Assembly: GCF_003270085.1 (NCBI RefSeq)
Contig: NZ_QFDQ01000087.1
Span: 1 to 42,947, forward strand
Direction: 5' to 3'
Length of the DNA: 42,947 nt
Source: Streptomyces triticisoli
Lineage (GTDB): Bacteria; Actinomycetota; Actinomycetes; Streptomycetales; Streptomycetaceae
Positions 18,096-29,632 of the stretch are shown one piece after another. The position numbers and the translations under genes were made by a program. Below the pieces are notes generated by a model. The model searched no databases, had not been told where the DNA came from, and worked only from the letters and a program-made list of their open reading frames with translations. Within the stretch, counting starts at the first letter, position 1, and every line of letters begins with the position of its first letter.

Positions 18096-18414
18096 CGAAG
18101 CGTCATGTCCGTGCCGTGACGGCGGCCCATCCCCTCCCCCGAGCCAGGACGGGCCGCCGCCGCGCCCCACCCTCCTGCACCGTGAACGGGCTGTTCAATG
18201 CCTGTCCGCGCGTCGTGGCACGGAGGTGACCGTTCCGCTACGGTGTCCGCGCTCTGCCACAGGGCCCGTACGAGGCCTGAACGCTCCCGTGCGCCGCCAC
18301 CGCGCGACCTGAGATCCTGGCGGGGCGCATCCCTGTGGGTAGCCGGAACGAGGACTCGGCACAGGGCGTCACGCGCGGGGAACAGCCAGCACGTACCGGG
18401 GGGAAGGGGACACG
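18096..18414. other. spacer before the XRE gene (319 bp)
   Basis: No gene is seen. It contains the weak terminator at 18120-18159, the palindrome TGAAC-GGGCT-GTTCA at 18183-18197 (not a LexA box; the spacer is five bases, not four) and a possible -10 TACGGT near 18239. The ribosome site GGGGGGAAGGGG precedes the next ATG. Confidence 0.45.
18120..18159 (+). terminator. possible terminator after folD-DUF3017
   Basis: CGGCGGCCC pairs perfectly with GGGCCGCCG across a 22-nt pyrimidine-rich loop, 25 bases after the DUF3017 stop. The long loop makes this weaker than the other hairpins in the window. Confidence 0.5.
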
Positions 18415-19680
18415 ATGCCTCGTTGGAAGGCCTTGCCCGATGAGCTCGATCCGCAGATAAAGGAGTTCGCGAGTCAACTGCGGCGGCTCGTGGACCGCAG
18501 CGGCCTGAGCATCGCCGCGCTCGCCGATCGCACGGGCTACAGCAAGACCTCCTGGGAGCGCTATCTCAACGGCCGGCTCCTGGCGCCCAAGGGCGCGGTC
18601 GTGGCCCTCGCCGAGGTCACCGGCACCAACCCGGTCCACCTCACCACCATGTGGGAGCTCGCCGAGCGCGCCTGGAGCCGCGCGGAGATGCGCCACGACC
18701 GCACCATGGAGGCCATCCGGATATCCCAGGCGCGTGCCGAGCTCGGGGACTTCGGCGGCGACGCCCCCGGCGCCGAGGCCAACGGGAGCAAGCCGCCCCG
18801 CAGGAGCGGCAGCGCCACGGAGGCCCCTGGAACCCCGGTGGTGCCGGCGCAGCCGACGGCGTCCGACGCCGACGCCCGGGAGAGCGCGTCGAAGAAGGCC
18901 GGGCCGGCCTCCGGCTCCGGCGCCGACGCGCGCACCGACTCCGGTACCGGCGCGCAGACCCCCGCGGGCGGCAACTCCTGGAACGTGGCCGGTTACCGGG
19001 GGCCGTCCCGGACAGGAGGGCGCGCTCCCGGGGCCGGGGCGGCCTCGCCCTCCGTACCGTCCCAGCCCGACGGCACCGGGCGTACGCCGGGCGCGCCGAG
19101 CCCGTACGCCGCCGCCCCCGCCCCCTCGGAACCGTACGGCGGTCCTCCGCAGGCTCCCCCGCCCGTCTCCGGCGGCGGCGCCGGCGGGGCGCGCAAACAG
19201 CAGCTGACCATGTTCTTCGCCGGCCTGGTCGGCGTGCTGGTCGTGATCGCCGCCGTCTTCCACTTCACCGGAGAAAACGGGGACGGGAAGGCCGACGCGG
19301 GCAAGTCGCCGTCCCCCTCCGCCGACACCCCGCTCAACCTGCCGCCCGGGGTCAAGTGCAGCGGGAACGGCTGCACCGGCAAGGACGCCGAGAACATGGG
19401 GTGCAGCGGCGAGCTGGTGACCACCGCCCGGAGCGTCACCGTCGGTGCCACCTTCCTGGAGGTCCGCTACAGCAAGACCTGCGGCGCCGCCTGGGCCCGT
19501 ATCACCAAGGCCGTGCCGGGCGACGAGGTCCAGGTCACGGTCGGCAAGCACAAGGAGACCGGCACCATCACCAGGCCCGGCGAGACGATCGCGTACACGC
19601 CGATGGTCGCGGTGAAGGACGCGGCACAGGTGACGGCGTGCGCGACGCTGGCCTCCGGACAGCAGGGGTGCGCGAACTAG
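18415..19680 (+). CDS. membrane-anchored XRE-family regulator with DUF2690 domain
   Basis: 421 aa from ATG 18415, with a strong GGGAAGGGGG box. Residues about 10-70 form an XRE helix-turn-helix (LRRLVDRSGLSIAALADRTG, then SKTSWERYLNGR). A long low-complexity Pro/Gly/Ala linker runs to about 260. A single hydrophobic helix LTMFFAGLVGVLVVIAAVF (about 264-282) follows. The last 110 residues match DUF2690, with paired cysteines (KCSGNGCTG, MGCSGEL, KTCGAAW, TACAT, QGCAN) suited to an extracytoplasmic, disulphide-stabilised domain. This layout suggests an outside signal passed to a DNA-binding domain. Its TAG stop lies in the CTAG that flanks the downstream MITE-like element, so the exact C-terminus may have been set by that insertion. 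Confidence 0.88.
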   Translation: MPRWKALPDELDPQIKEFASQLRRLVDRSGLSIAALADRTGYSKTSWERYLNGRLLAPKGAVVALAEVTGTNPVHLTTMWELAERAWSRAEMRHDRTMEAIRISQARAELGDFGGDAPGAEANGSKPPRRSGSATEAPGTPVVPAQPTASDADARESASKKAGPASGSGADARTDSGTGAQTPAGGNSWNVAGYRGPSRTGGRAPGAGAASPSVPSQPDGTGRTPGAPSPYAAAPAPSEPYGGPPQAPPPVSGGGAGGARKQQLTMFFAGLVGVLVVIAAVFHFTGENGDGKADAGKSPSPSADTPLNLPPGVKCSGNGCTGKDAENMGCSGELVTTARSVTVGATFLEVRYSKTCGAAWARITKAVPGDEVQVTVGKHKETGTITRPGETIAYTPMVAVKDAAQVTACATLASGQQGCAN

Positions 19681-19733
19681 TGCCGTGGCAGGCAATGTTC
19701 GCCCGTCAAGGAGCGGCGTCCGGTGCGTGCTCT

Positions 19734-19772
19734 GGGGGTCCCCCCTGCTCGAAGAGCTTGGGGGAGTGCCGG
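19734..19772. repeat. hairpin repeat, copy 1 (inside the MITE-like element)
   Basis: The unit runs from GGGGGTCCCC through CTGCTCGAAGAGCTTGGGGG. It folds by pairing CCCCC-n-GCTC with GAGC-nn-GGGGG around GAA. A near-identical copy lies 90 bases downstream. I recognise this hairpin as a common dispersed repeat in Streptomyces intergenic regions. Confidence 0.75.
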
Positions 19773-19823
19773 CCGGAAGTCCTCGTACTGGACGTACTTG
19801 GGCTTTCGGCTGGTGCGGCGAGT

Positions 19824-19863
19824 GGGGGTCCCCCTGCTCGAAGAGCTTGGGGGAGCGTGCCGG
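19824..19863. repeat. hairpin repeat, copy 2 (inside the MITE-like element)
   Basis: This copy matches copy 1 except for one fewer C in the C-run and a CG insertion after the G-run. The two copies are in the same orientation. Confidence 0.75.
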
Positions 19864-19902
19864 GCGTCGCGACGGGGCGAACGTTGCCTGTCGCGGCACT
19901 AG

Positions 19903-21558
<1,656 letters not shown>

Positions 21559-21587
21559 GCCGTACGGCTCCCTCCGTCACACCCCGT

Positions 21588-21627
21588 ACGGGCCCCGTCG
21601 CCGGTTTCCTCCGGCGGCGGGGCCCGT
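21588..21627 (+). terminator. terminator after mdh
   Basis: A 17-bp stem (one T-G pair) with the 6-nt loop TTTCCT lies 29 bases beyond the mdh stop. No U-tract. Confidence 0.85.
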
Positions 21628-21769
21628 GGCCGTTCCAGCTGCCGGAACGACCCGGAATTCCGCACCTCTTGTCCCCTGATGTCCCCAAGTTCCGTGACCC
21701 TGAACACTTTCGGCCACGGCTCAGGCATGGACGGCACGGAAGGGGGCAGAGGCTCAGCTTGCCCGGCGG

Positions 21770-21785
21770 GTCACACCGATGTGAC
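21770..21785. promoter_or_regulatory. palindrome before betB
   Basis: GTCACA-CCGA-TGTGAC is a perfect inverted repeat with 6-bp arms, 38 bases before the betB ATG. It is the only clear palindrome in the 196-bp spacer after the mdh terminator and may be the operator of the bet operon. It does not fit the CRP pattern, because the spacer is four bases and the arms face the other way. Confidence 0.5.
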
Positions 21786-21823
21786 GCAGAGGCACTGAGC
21801 AGGAACGGAAGGCAGTACCGATC

Positions 21824-23350
21824 ATGGCGGACAGTACGGAACGCGACGCGCGCGGCACCATTCACGCGGGCGGGGAGTGGCGTGGAGCGGTCGGCGGTGC
21901 CACGCGCGAGATCCTCGACCCCGCGGACGCGACGCCGTTCGCCGTGGTCGCGGAGGGCGACGAGAAGGACGCGGACCTGGCCGTGGAGGCCGCCCGCCGC
22001 GCCTTCGACGGCGGGCAGGGCGCCTGGCCGCGCACACCGGTCGCCGAGCGCGCCGCCCTGCTGCGCCGGGTCGCCGGCCTCCTGGTGCGCGACCGGGAGG
22101 AGCTCGGCCTGCTGGAGAGCCGGGACGCCGGAAAGACCCTGGAGGAGGGCCGCGTCGACATCGACTGCGTCGCCGACGCCTTCCGCTACTTCGCCGACCT
22201 GGTCGCAGCGGAAGCCCCCGGCCGGGTCGTGGACGCGGGCTCGCCCGACATCCACAGCGTCGTCGTGCACGAGCCGGTCGGCGTCTGCGCGATGATCACA
22301 CCCTGGAACTACCCGCTGCTCCAGGCCAGTTGGAAGATCGCCCCGGCGCTCGCCGCGGGCAACACCTTCGTGGTCAAACCCAGCGAGATCACCCCGCTCA
22401 CCACGGTCGCCCTGATCGAACTCCTCGTCGAGGCGGGCCTGCCCGCGGGCGTCGCCAACATCGTCACCGGCCCCGGCCACACGGTCGGCGCCCGGCTCGC
22501 CGAACACCCCGACGTCGACCTCGTCTCCTTCACCGGCGGCCTGGTCAGCGGCGCCAAGGTGGCCCAGGCCGCCGCCCCCACCGTCAAGAAGGTCGCCCTC
22601 GAACTCGGCGGCAAGAACCCCAACGTCGTCTTCGCCGACGCCTGCGCCACCGACGAGGGCTTCGACACCGCCGTCGACCAGGCCCTCAACGCGGCCTTCA
22701 TCCACAGCGGCCAGGTCTGCTCCGCCGGCGCCCGGCTCATCGTCGAGGAGTCCGTCCGCGACCGCTTCGTCACCGAACTCGCCCGCCGCGCCGAGAGGAT
22801 CCGGCTGGGCCGCGGCACCGAGTCCGGCGTCGAGTGCGGCCCGCTCGTCTCCGAGCAGCAGCGTGCCAAGGTCGAGGCGTACGTCGCATCCGCGCTCGCC
22901 GAGGGCGCGGTGCTGCGCTGCGGCGGCCGGCGCCCCGAGCCGTCGCCGCAGCGGCCCGCCACCGGCTACTTCTACGAGCCCACCGTCCTGGACCGCTGCC
23001 ACCGCGAGATGAAAGTCGTCCGGGAGGAGGTCTTCGGACCCGTCCTCACCGTCGAGACCTTCCGCACCGAGGACGAGGCCGTCGCGCTCGCCAACGACAC
23101 CGAGTACGGCCTCGCGGGCGCCGTGTGGACCACCGACGCGGGCCGCGCCCGGCGCGTGGCCGGCCGGCTGCGCCACGGCACCGTGTGGATCAACGACTTC
23201 CACCCCTACCTGCCGCAGGCGGAGTGGGGCGGCTTCGGCAGGAGCGGCGTCGGCCGCGAACTCGGCCCCGCCGGTCTCGCCGAGTACCGCGAGACCAAGC
23301 ACGTCTACCAGAACCTCGCCCCCGGCCCGGTGCGCTGGTTCGCGGGCTGA
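21824..23350 (+). CDS. betB: betaine-aldehyde dehydrogenase
   Basis: 508 aa, aldehyde dehydrogenase superfamily. It would oxidise betaine aldehyde to glycine betaine with NAD(P). The general base Glu260 is in ALELGGKNP and the catalytic Cys299 in HSGQVCSAG; the cofactor region TPWNYPLLQ is present at about residues 164-172. The gene next door is a choline-dehydrogenase-type enzyme, which supports the substrate call over other aldehydes. The ATG at 21824 has GGAACGGAAGG upstream. It is first in a probable five-gene operon reaching 29097; the 135-bp gap to betA is pyrimidine-rich and holds a short repeat. Confidence 0.88.
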   Translation: MADSTERDARGTIHAGGEWRGAVGGATREILDPADATPFAVVAEGDEKDADLAVEAARRAFDGGQGAWPRTPVAERAALLRRVAGLLVRDREELGLLESRDAGKTLEEGRVDIDCVADAFRYFADLVAAEAPGRVVDAGSPDIHSVVVHEPVGVCAMITPWNYPLLQASWKIAPALAAGNTFVVKPSEITPLTTVALIELLVEAGLPAGVANIVTGPGHTVGARLAEHPDVDLVSFTGGLVSGAKVAQAAAPTVKKVALELGGKNPNVVFADACATDEGFDTAVDQALNAAFIHSGQVCSAGARLIVEESVRDRFVTELARRAERIRLGRGTESGVECGPLVSEQQRAKVEAYVASALAEGAVLRCGGRRPEPSPQRPATGYFYEPTVLDRCHREMKVVREEVFGPVLTVETFRTEDEAVALANDTEYGLAGAVWTTDAGRARRVAGRLRHGTVWINDFHPYLPQAEWGGFGRSGVGRELGPAGLAEYRETKHVYQNLAPGPVRWFAG

Positions 23351-23411
23351 GCCCCGCTCACCACCCCTGACGCCGGTGCCGCGCACCGCTGTTCCTCCCC
23401 CGCTCCTTCCC

Positions 23412-23440
23412 GTTCTTTCCTGTTCTTTCCTGTTCTTCCT
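23412..23440 (+). repeat. polypyrimidine 10-bp repeat between betB and betA
   Basis: GTTCTTTCC occurs at 23412-23420 and 23422-23430, with a third, shortened copy at 23432-23440. The 10-bp period and the C/T-only strand extend through most of 23385-23440, within the betB-betA spacer. Confidence 0.7.
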
Positions 23441-23485
23441 CTGAAGTTTTTCCGACCTCCTCGTCATCACAGGAGTACCTCCCCC

Positions 23486-25014
23486 ATGCACGACAACACC
23501 CACGAGTTCGACTACGTCGTCATAGGCGGCGGCACGGCAGGATCCGTGATCTCCTCCCGCCTCACCGAGAACCCGGACGTCACCGTCGCCGTCGTCGAGG
23601 GCGGCCCCAGCGACGTCGGCCGCGAGGACGTGCTGACCCTGCGCCGCTGGATGGGCCTGCTCGGCGGCGAACTGGACTACGACTACCCGACCACCGAGCA
23701 GCCCCGCGGCAACTCCCACATCCGGCACAGCCGCGCCCGCGTGCTGGGCGGCTGCTCCTCCCACAACACGCTCATCGCCTTCAAACCGCTGCCGTCCGAC
23801 TGGGACGAGTGGGAGGCGGCCGGGGCCAAGGGCTGGGGCGCGGTCCAGATGGAGGCGTACTTCGCCCGCCTGAAGAACAACATCGTCGCCGTCGACGAGA
23901 AGGACCGCAACGCCATCGCCCGGGACTTCGTCGACGCCGCCCAGGCGGCGCTCGGCGTGCCGCGCGTGGAGGGCTTCAACAAGAAGCCGTTCAACGACGG
24001 CGTCGGCTTCTTCGACCTCGCCTACCACCCGGAGAACAACAAGCGCTCCAGCGCCTCCGTGGCGTATCTGCACCCGGTGATGGACGAGCGCGACAACCTG
24101 ACGATCCTGCTGGAGACCTGGGCGTACAAGCTCGAGGTGAACGGCGCCCGCGCCGAGGGCGTCCACGTGCGCACCAAGGACGGCGAGGAGATCCTCGTAC
24201 GCGCCCGCCGCGAGGTCCTGCTGTGCGCGGGCGCCGTCGACTCGCCCCGCCTGCTGCTGCACTCCGGCATCGGCCCCAGGGCGGACCTGGAGGAGCTCGG
24301 CATCCCCGTCGTGCACGACCTGCCGGGCGTCGGCGAGAACCTGCTCGACCACCCCGAGTCGGTGATCGTGTGGGAGACGGACGGACCCATCCCGGACAAC
24401 TCCGCGATGGACTCCGACGCCGGCCTGTTCGTGCGCCGCGACCCTGAACACGCGGGCCCGGACCTGATGTTCCACTTCTACCAGATCCCGTTCACGGACA
24501 ATCCCGAGCGCCTGGGCTACGAACGGCCCCCGTACGGCGTGTCGATGACCCCGAACATCCCCAAGCCGAAGAGCAGGGGCCGGCTGTACCTCACCAGCGC
24601 CGACCCGTCGGTCAAGCCGGCCCTGGACTTCCGCTACTTCACCGACGAGGACGACTACGACGGCCGTACCCTCGTCGACGGCATCCGCATCGCCCGTGAG
24701 ATCGCGAAGACCGAGCCGCTGGCCAACTGGCTCAAGCGCGAGGTGTGCCCCGGCCCGGACGTCACCGGCGACGAGGAGCTGAGCGAGTACGCCCGCAAGG
24801 TCGCGCACACCGTCTACCACCCGGCGGGCACCTGCAAGATGGGCGACGCCGACGACGAACTCGCCGTTGTCGACCCCGAGTTGCGCATCCGGGGCCTGGA
24901 GGGCATCCGTATCGCGGACGCCTCCGTGTTCCCGACCATGACCGCCGTGAACCCGATGATCGGAGTGCTCATGGTCGGGGAGAAGGCCGTCGATCTGATC
25001 GGAGGTGAGAGCTG

Positions 25015-25015
<1 letters not shown>
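23486..25015 (+). CDS. betA: GMC-family oxidoreductase, choline dehydrogenase type
   Basis: 509 aa. The FAD-binding dinucleotide motif is [14 protein letters not shown] at about 10-23, with VVEGG ending the first beta-alpha-beta unit. The GMC signature [10 protein letters not shown] is near residue 90, and the active-site His445 is in [13 protein letters not shown]. It would oxidise choline to betaine aldehyde, the substrate of the upstream betB product; other alcohols are possible because GMC specificity is hard to read. The ATG at 23486 follows AGGAG. Its TGA overlaps the ATG of the ABC ATPase gene (TGATG), tying oxidation to uptake. Confidence 0.87.
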
Positions 25016-26189
<1,174 letters not shown>

Positions 26190-26190
<1 letters not shown>

Positions 26191-28139
26191 TGGCAACGCT
26201 CACCACACCAGCCCCCCGCACAGTCCCAGCCGTGCTGAAACACCGCACCACCCACAAACTCGTAGCCCTCACCGTCCTCGCCGCGGTCCTCGTCCCGCCG
26301 GCCCACATCCACTGGGCCGGCGGGGCCTGGCCGCAGGCCCTGACCGTGGACCTGTCCAGCCCCCTCGGCGGCGCCAGCGACTGGATCATCGACAACCGGG
26401 ACAGCCACCCCCTGTTCCTCCACTTCTTCGGCCACGTCAGCAACGCCGTGGTCATCTCCGTACGCGCCGTCTACCTCACCCTCCTCGCCGCGGGCTGGGC
26501 GGGCGTCACGGCCGCCGCCGCGCTGATCGCCTGGCGCGTGGCCGGCACCCGCCTCGCCGCCTGCACAGCGGCAGCGCTCCTCGCCTGCGGCCTGCTCGGC
26601 ATGTGGGTGCCGACCATGCAGACCCTGGCCCTGATGGTGGTCGCGGTCCTCGCCTCCGTCGTCGTGGGCGCGCTGCTCGGCCTCGCCGCCGGGCTGTCCG
26701 ACCGTATGTACCGCGCCCTGCGCCCGGTCCTGGACACCATGCAGGTGCTGCCGGCGTTCGCGTACCTGCTCCCCGTCGTGCTGGTCTTCGGCATCGGCGT
26801 ACCCGCCGCGGTCCTCGCCACGGTGATCTACGCCGCCCCGCCGATGGCCCGTCTGACCGCGCTCGGCCTGCGCGGCGCGGACAAGGAGGTGCTGGAGGCG
26901 GTCGACTCGCTCGGTGCCACCGCACGTCAACGCCTGTTGACCGCCCGCATCCCGCTGGCCCGCAAGGAGCTCCTCCTCGGCGTCAACCAGACGATCATGA
27001 TGGCGCTGTCCATGGCGGTCATCGCCTCCGTGATCGGCGCCGGCGGCCTCGGTGACCGCGTCTACCAGGCGCTCGCCTCGGTCGACGTGGGCGCCGCGCT
27101 CGCGGCCGGCATCCCGATCGTGCTGCTGGCCGTCGTACTGGACCGGGTGACGGGCGCGGCGGGAGAGCGTCTGGGGCAGGGCCGGCGCGATCCCCGCCCC
27201 TGGCTCCACACCGCCGCAGCCGCCGCGGCGACCGTGGTCGTGGCGCTGGCCGCCCGCCTCGCGGGCCGCCTGGACTGGCCCACGGGCTGGACCGTCGGCA
27301 TCGACGAGCCGGTCAACCGCGCCGTCGACTGGATGACCGCCCACCTGTACTCCGGCGTCCCGTACATCGGCGGCACCGCCGACTGGGCGGGCCGCTTCAC
27401 CACCTGGGTCCTCGACCCGGTCCGCTCCGGCCTGCAGTGGCTGCCCTGGTGGTCGGTCCTGCTGATCGTGGCCGCCCTGGCCTGGCTGATCGGCACCTGG
27501 CGCACCGCGCTGACCGCCGTACTCGCCATGGCCGCGATCGGCGTGCTCGGCGTGTGGAAGCCGTCCCTGGACACCCTGTCCCAGGTGCTCGCGGCCGTCG
27601 CCGTGACCCTCGTCCTCGGCTTCGCGACCGGTGTCGCCGCCGCCCGCAGCGACCGCGTCGAGCGGCTGCTGCGCCCGGTTCTGGACGTGTTCCAGACGAT
27701 GCCGCAGTTCGTGTACCTGATCCCGGTCGTCGCGCTGTTCGGCGTGGGCCGCGCCCCGGCCGTCGCCGCGGCCGTCGTCTACGCCCTCCCGGCGGTCGTA
27801 CGGATCACCGCGCAGGGCCTGCGCCAGGTGGACCCGGCGGCCCTGGAGTCGGCCCGTTCGCTCGGCGCGACCAGCGGACAGCAGCTGCGCCAGGTGCAGC
27901 TGCCGCTCGCCCGCCCGGCGCTGCTGCTCGCCGTCAACCAGGGCGTGGTGCTCGTCCTCGCCGTCGTCATCATCGGCGGTCTGGTCGGCGGTGGCGCGCT
28001 CGGCTACGACGTCGTCTTCGGCCTGGCCCAGGGCGACCTGGCGACCGGCCTGGTCGCCGGCCTCGCGATCGTCTGCCTCGGCCTGATGCTCGACCGGGTG
28101 ACGCAGCCGACCCAGCGGCGCGCGAAGAAGGGAGCGTGA
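26190..28139 (+). CDS. fused double permease of the betaine/choline ABC transporter
   Basis: 649 aa, about twice the size of a ProW/OpuAB permease. Two homologous permease halves lie in tandem. Each has the ABC coupling (EAA) loop: LEAVDSLGATARQRLLTARI near residue 235 and LESARSLGATSGQQLRQVQL near 553. Each half also has the pair TMQVLPAFAYLLPVVLVFG / TMPQFVYLIPVVALFG about 60 residues earlier. Hydrophobic helices surround both. One chain could thus supply the whole transmembrane dimer. The start codon overlaps the ATPase stop (TGATG); the binding-protein gene starts 4 bases after the stop. Confidence 0.93.
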
Positions 28140-28143
28140 CGCA

Positions 28144-29097
28144 GTGCGTCGTCGTACGACTCTGACGGCCGCCGTGGCCGTCCTGGCGCTGACCACCGGC
28201 TGCGGTGCCGCCGACATGACCAAGCAGGCCTCGCCGTTCGCCAACGCCAAGGGCGCCAGGACCGTGACCCTGTCCGTGCAGTCCTGGGTCGGCGCCCTGT
28301 CCAATGTGGCCGTCGCGCAGTACCTGCTGGAGCACGAGCTGGGCTACCGCGTCGACCTCGTCCAGATCGACGAGGTGCCCGCCTGGGACGCCCTCAGCCA
28401 GGGCCGGGTCGACGCGATCCTGGAGGACTGGGGCCACCCCGAACAGGAACAGCTGTACGTCGAGGACAAGAAGACGATCGCGCGCGGCGGCAGCCTCGGG
28501 GTCACCGGGCACATCGGCTGGTTCGTGCCGACGTACTTCGCCGAGCAGCACCCCGACATCAAGGACTGGAAGAACCTCAACAAGTACGCCGACCAGTTCC
28601 GCACCGCGGAGAGCGGCGACAAGGGCCAGCTGATGGACGGCTCACCGGCCTACCTCACCCACGACAAGGCCCTGGTGAAGAACCTGAACCTGGACTACCA
28701 GGTCGTCTTCGCCGGTTCGGAGGCGGCGCAGATCACCCAGATCAAGCAGTTCGCCAAGGAGAAGAAGCCCTTCCTGACGTACTGGTACACACCGCAGTGG
28801 CTGTCCGCGAAGGTCCCCATGACGGAGGTGGAACTGCCGCCGTACAAGGAGGGCTGCGACGCGGACGCGGCCAAGGTCGCCTGCGCCTACCCGCACACGC
28901 CGCTGCAGAAGTACCTCAACGCCGACTTCGCCAGGTCCGGCGGCAAGGCGGCCGCCTTCCTGAAGAAGTTCAAGTGGACGACCGAGGACCAGAACGAGGT
29001 CTCCCTGCTGATCGCCGACCAGAAGCTCACCCCGGCCGAGGCGGCGAAGAAGTGGGTGGAGGGCCACGAGTCCACATGGAGGGCGTGGCTGTCCTGA
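28144..29097 (+). CDS. glycine betaine/choline-binding lipoprotein (OpuAC-like)
   Basis: 317 aa from GTG 28144, with GGGAG inside the end of the permease gene. The signal peptide VRRRTTLTAAVAVLALTTGC ends in a lipobox, with Cys20 the likely lipidated residue. The mature domain matches the OpuAC binding-protein fold: TVTLSVQSWVGALSNVAVAQ, GRVDAILEDWGHPEQ, and several Trp/Tyr residues (WFVPTYF, YWYTPQW) suited to a cation-pi box for a quaternary amine. It captures substrate outside the membrane for the fused permease. Ligand preference (choline versus glycine betaine) cannot be read, but betBA in the same operon favours choline. A strong terminator follows. Confidence 0.92.
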   Translation: MRRRTTLTAAVAVLALTTGCGAADMTKQASPFANAKGARTVTLSVQSWVGALSNVAVAQYLLEHELGYRVDLVQIDEVPAWDALSQGRVDAILEDWGHPEQEQLYVEDKKTIARGGSLGVTGHIGWFVPTYFAEQHPDIKDWKNLNKYADQFRTAESGDKGQLMDGSPAYLTHDKALVKNLNLDYQVVFAGSEAAQITQIKQFAKEKKPFLTYWYTPQWLSAKVPMTEVELPPYKEGCDADAAKVACAYPHTPLQKYLNADFARSGGKAAAFLKKFKWTTEDQNEVSLLIADQKLTPAEAAKKWVEGHESTWRAWLS

Positions 29098-29120
29098 TGA
29101 CGGACATCTGAACGCCCCGT

Positions 29121-29158
29121 GCCGGGTCCCGCCGTGAACGATCACGGCGGGACCCGGC
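29121..29158 (+). terminator. terminator after the bet operon
   Basis: A perfect 17-bp stem (29121-29137 with 29142-29158) with the tetraloop ACGA lies 24 bases beyond the binding-protein stop. Confidence 0.9.
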
Positions 29159-29182
29159 CGTCAGACCGCCCCCGCCGGTCTC

Positions 29183-29188
29183 TAGGCT
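29183..29188 (+). promoter_or_regulatory. candidate -10 box for the lipoprotein/ATP-grasp genes
   Basis: TAGGCT fits TAnnnT and sits 25 bases after the bet terminator and 92 bases before the lipoprotein ATG. The -35 region is not close to consensus. Confidence 0.4.
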
Positions 29189-29280
29189 GGCAGTCGAAAC
29201 CGGTCAACAGGCGCATGAAACAAGCGACTCGGCGACCCAAGAGACAACAGAGGCAACAGGGACAACGGGGAGACACGGAC

Positions 29281-29625
29281 ATGGCGGACGCACGTCGGCG
29301 ACTTCGCTCGGGCACGGTCGTACTCGGTGGCATGGGACTGCTCGCCGCCGCGCTCACCGCCTGCTCCTCCGACCCGGACAAGCGCTGTGTGGACCGCGAC
29401 AGCTACACCTACGGCAAGGGCTACAAGGTCGTCTCCGACAAGAACTGCAAGTCCGCCGAGGTGTCCTCCAAGAGCGACTGGTACTACGGCGGCAAGAAGA
29501 AGAGCGGCTGGGTCAACGGCGGCTCCTTCACCAGGCCCCGCAGCGGCTCGGGCGGTGCGGGCGGCGGCAGCGGCGGTGTGAACCGCGGCGGCTTCGGCGG
29601 CGGCAGCGGCAAGTCCGGCGGCTGA
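29281..29625 (+). CDS. small Gly-rich lipoprotein paired with an ATP-grasp enzyme
   Basis: 114 aa from ATG 29281, preceded by GGGGAGA. The signal peptide ends in a lipobox LLAAALTAC, with Cys28 the likely lipid site. The mature part has two further cysteines (KRCVDRD, KNCKSAE), a Tyr/Lys-rich middle and a Gly/Ser-rich tail. It stops 7 bases before the glutathionylspermidine-synthase-like gene. E. coli has the same pairing, a small lipoprotein-like protein YgiB (DUF1190) next to YgiC; whether this protein belongs to that family I cannot say without a search. It probably acts at the outer face of the membrane. Confidence 0.85.
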   Translation: MADARRRLRSGTVVLGGMGLLAAALTACSSDPDKRCVDRDSYTYGKGYKVVSDKNCKSAEVSSKSDWYYGGKKKSGWVNGGSFTRPRSGSGGAGGGSGGVNRGGFGGGSGKSGG

Positions 29626-29632
29626 GGCCGGC

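Larger units (their letters stand above)
19677..19902. mobile_element. MITE-like element flanked by CTAG
   Basis: The core (19681-19898) begins TGCCGTGGCAGGCAATGTTC and ends with its imperfect reverse complement; about 25 of 28 terminal bases match, with one indel. Weaker similarity extends further inward. CTAG flanks both ends, which looks like a 4-bp target duplication; IS5-type elements are known to use YTAR targets. There is no transposase gene, so it would be a non-autonomous element. Two hairpin repeats lie inside. The left CTAG contains the stop codon of the XRE gene. Confidence 0.65.

Noticed and set aside
18183..18197. LexA-like box TGAAC-GGGCT-GTTCA
   Set aside because: The spacer between GAAC and GTTC is five bases; the Gram-positive LexA box needs four. 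The following XRE gene gives no link to the SOS response.
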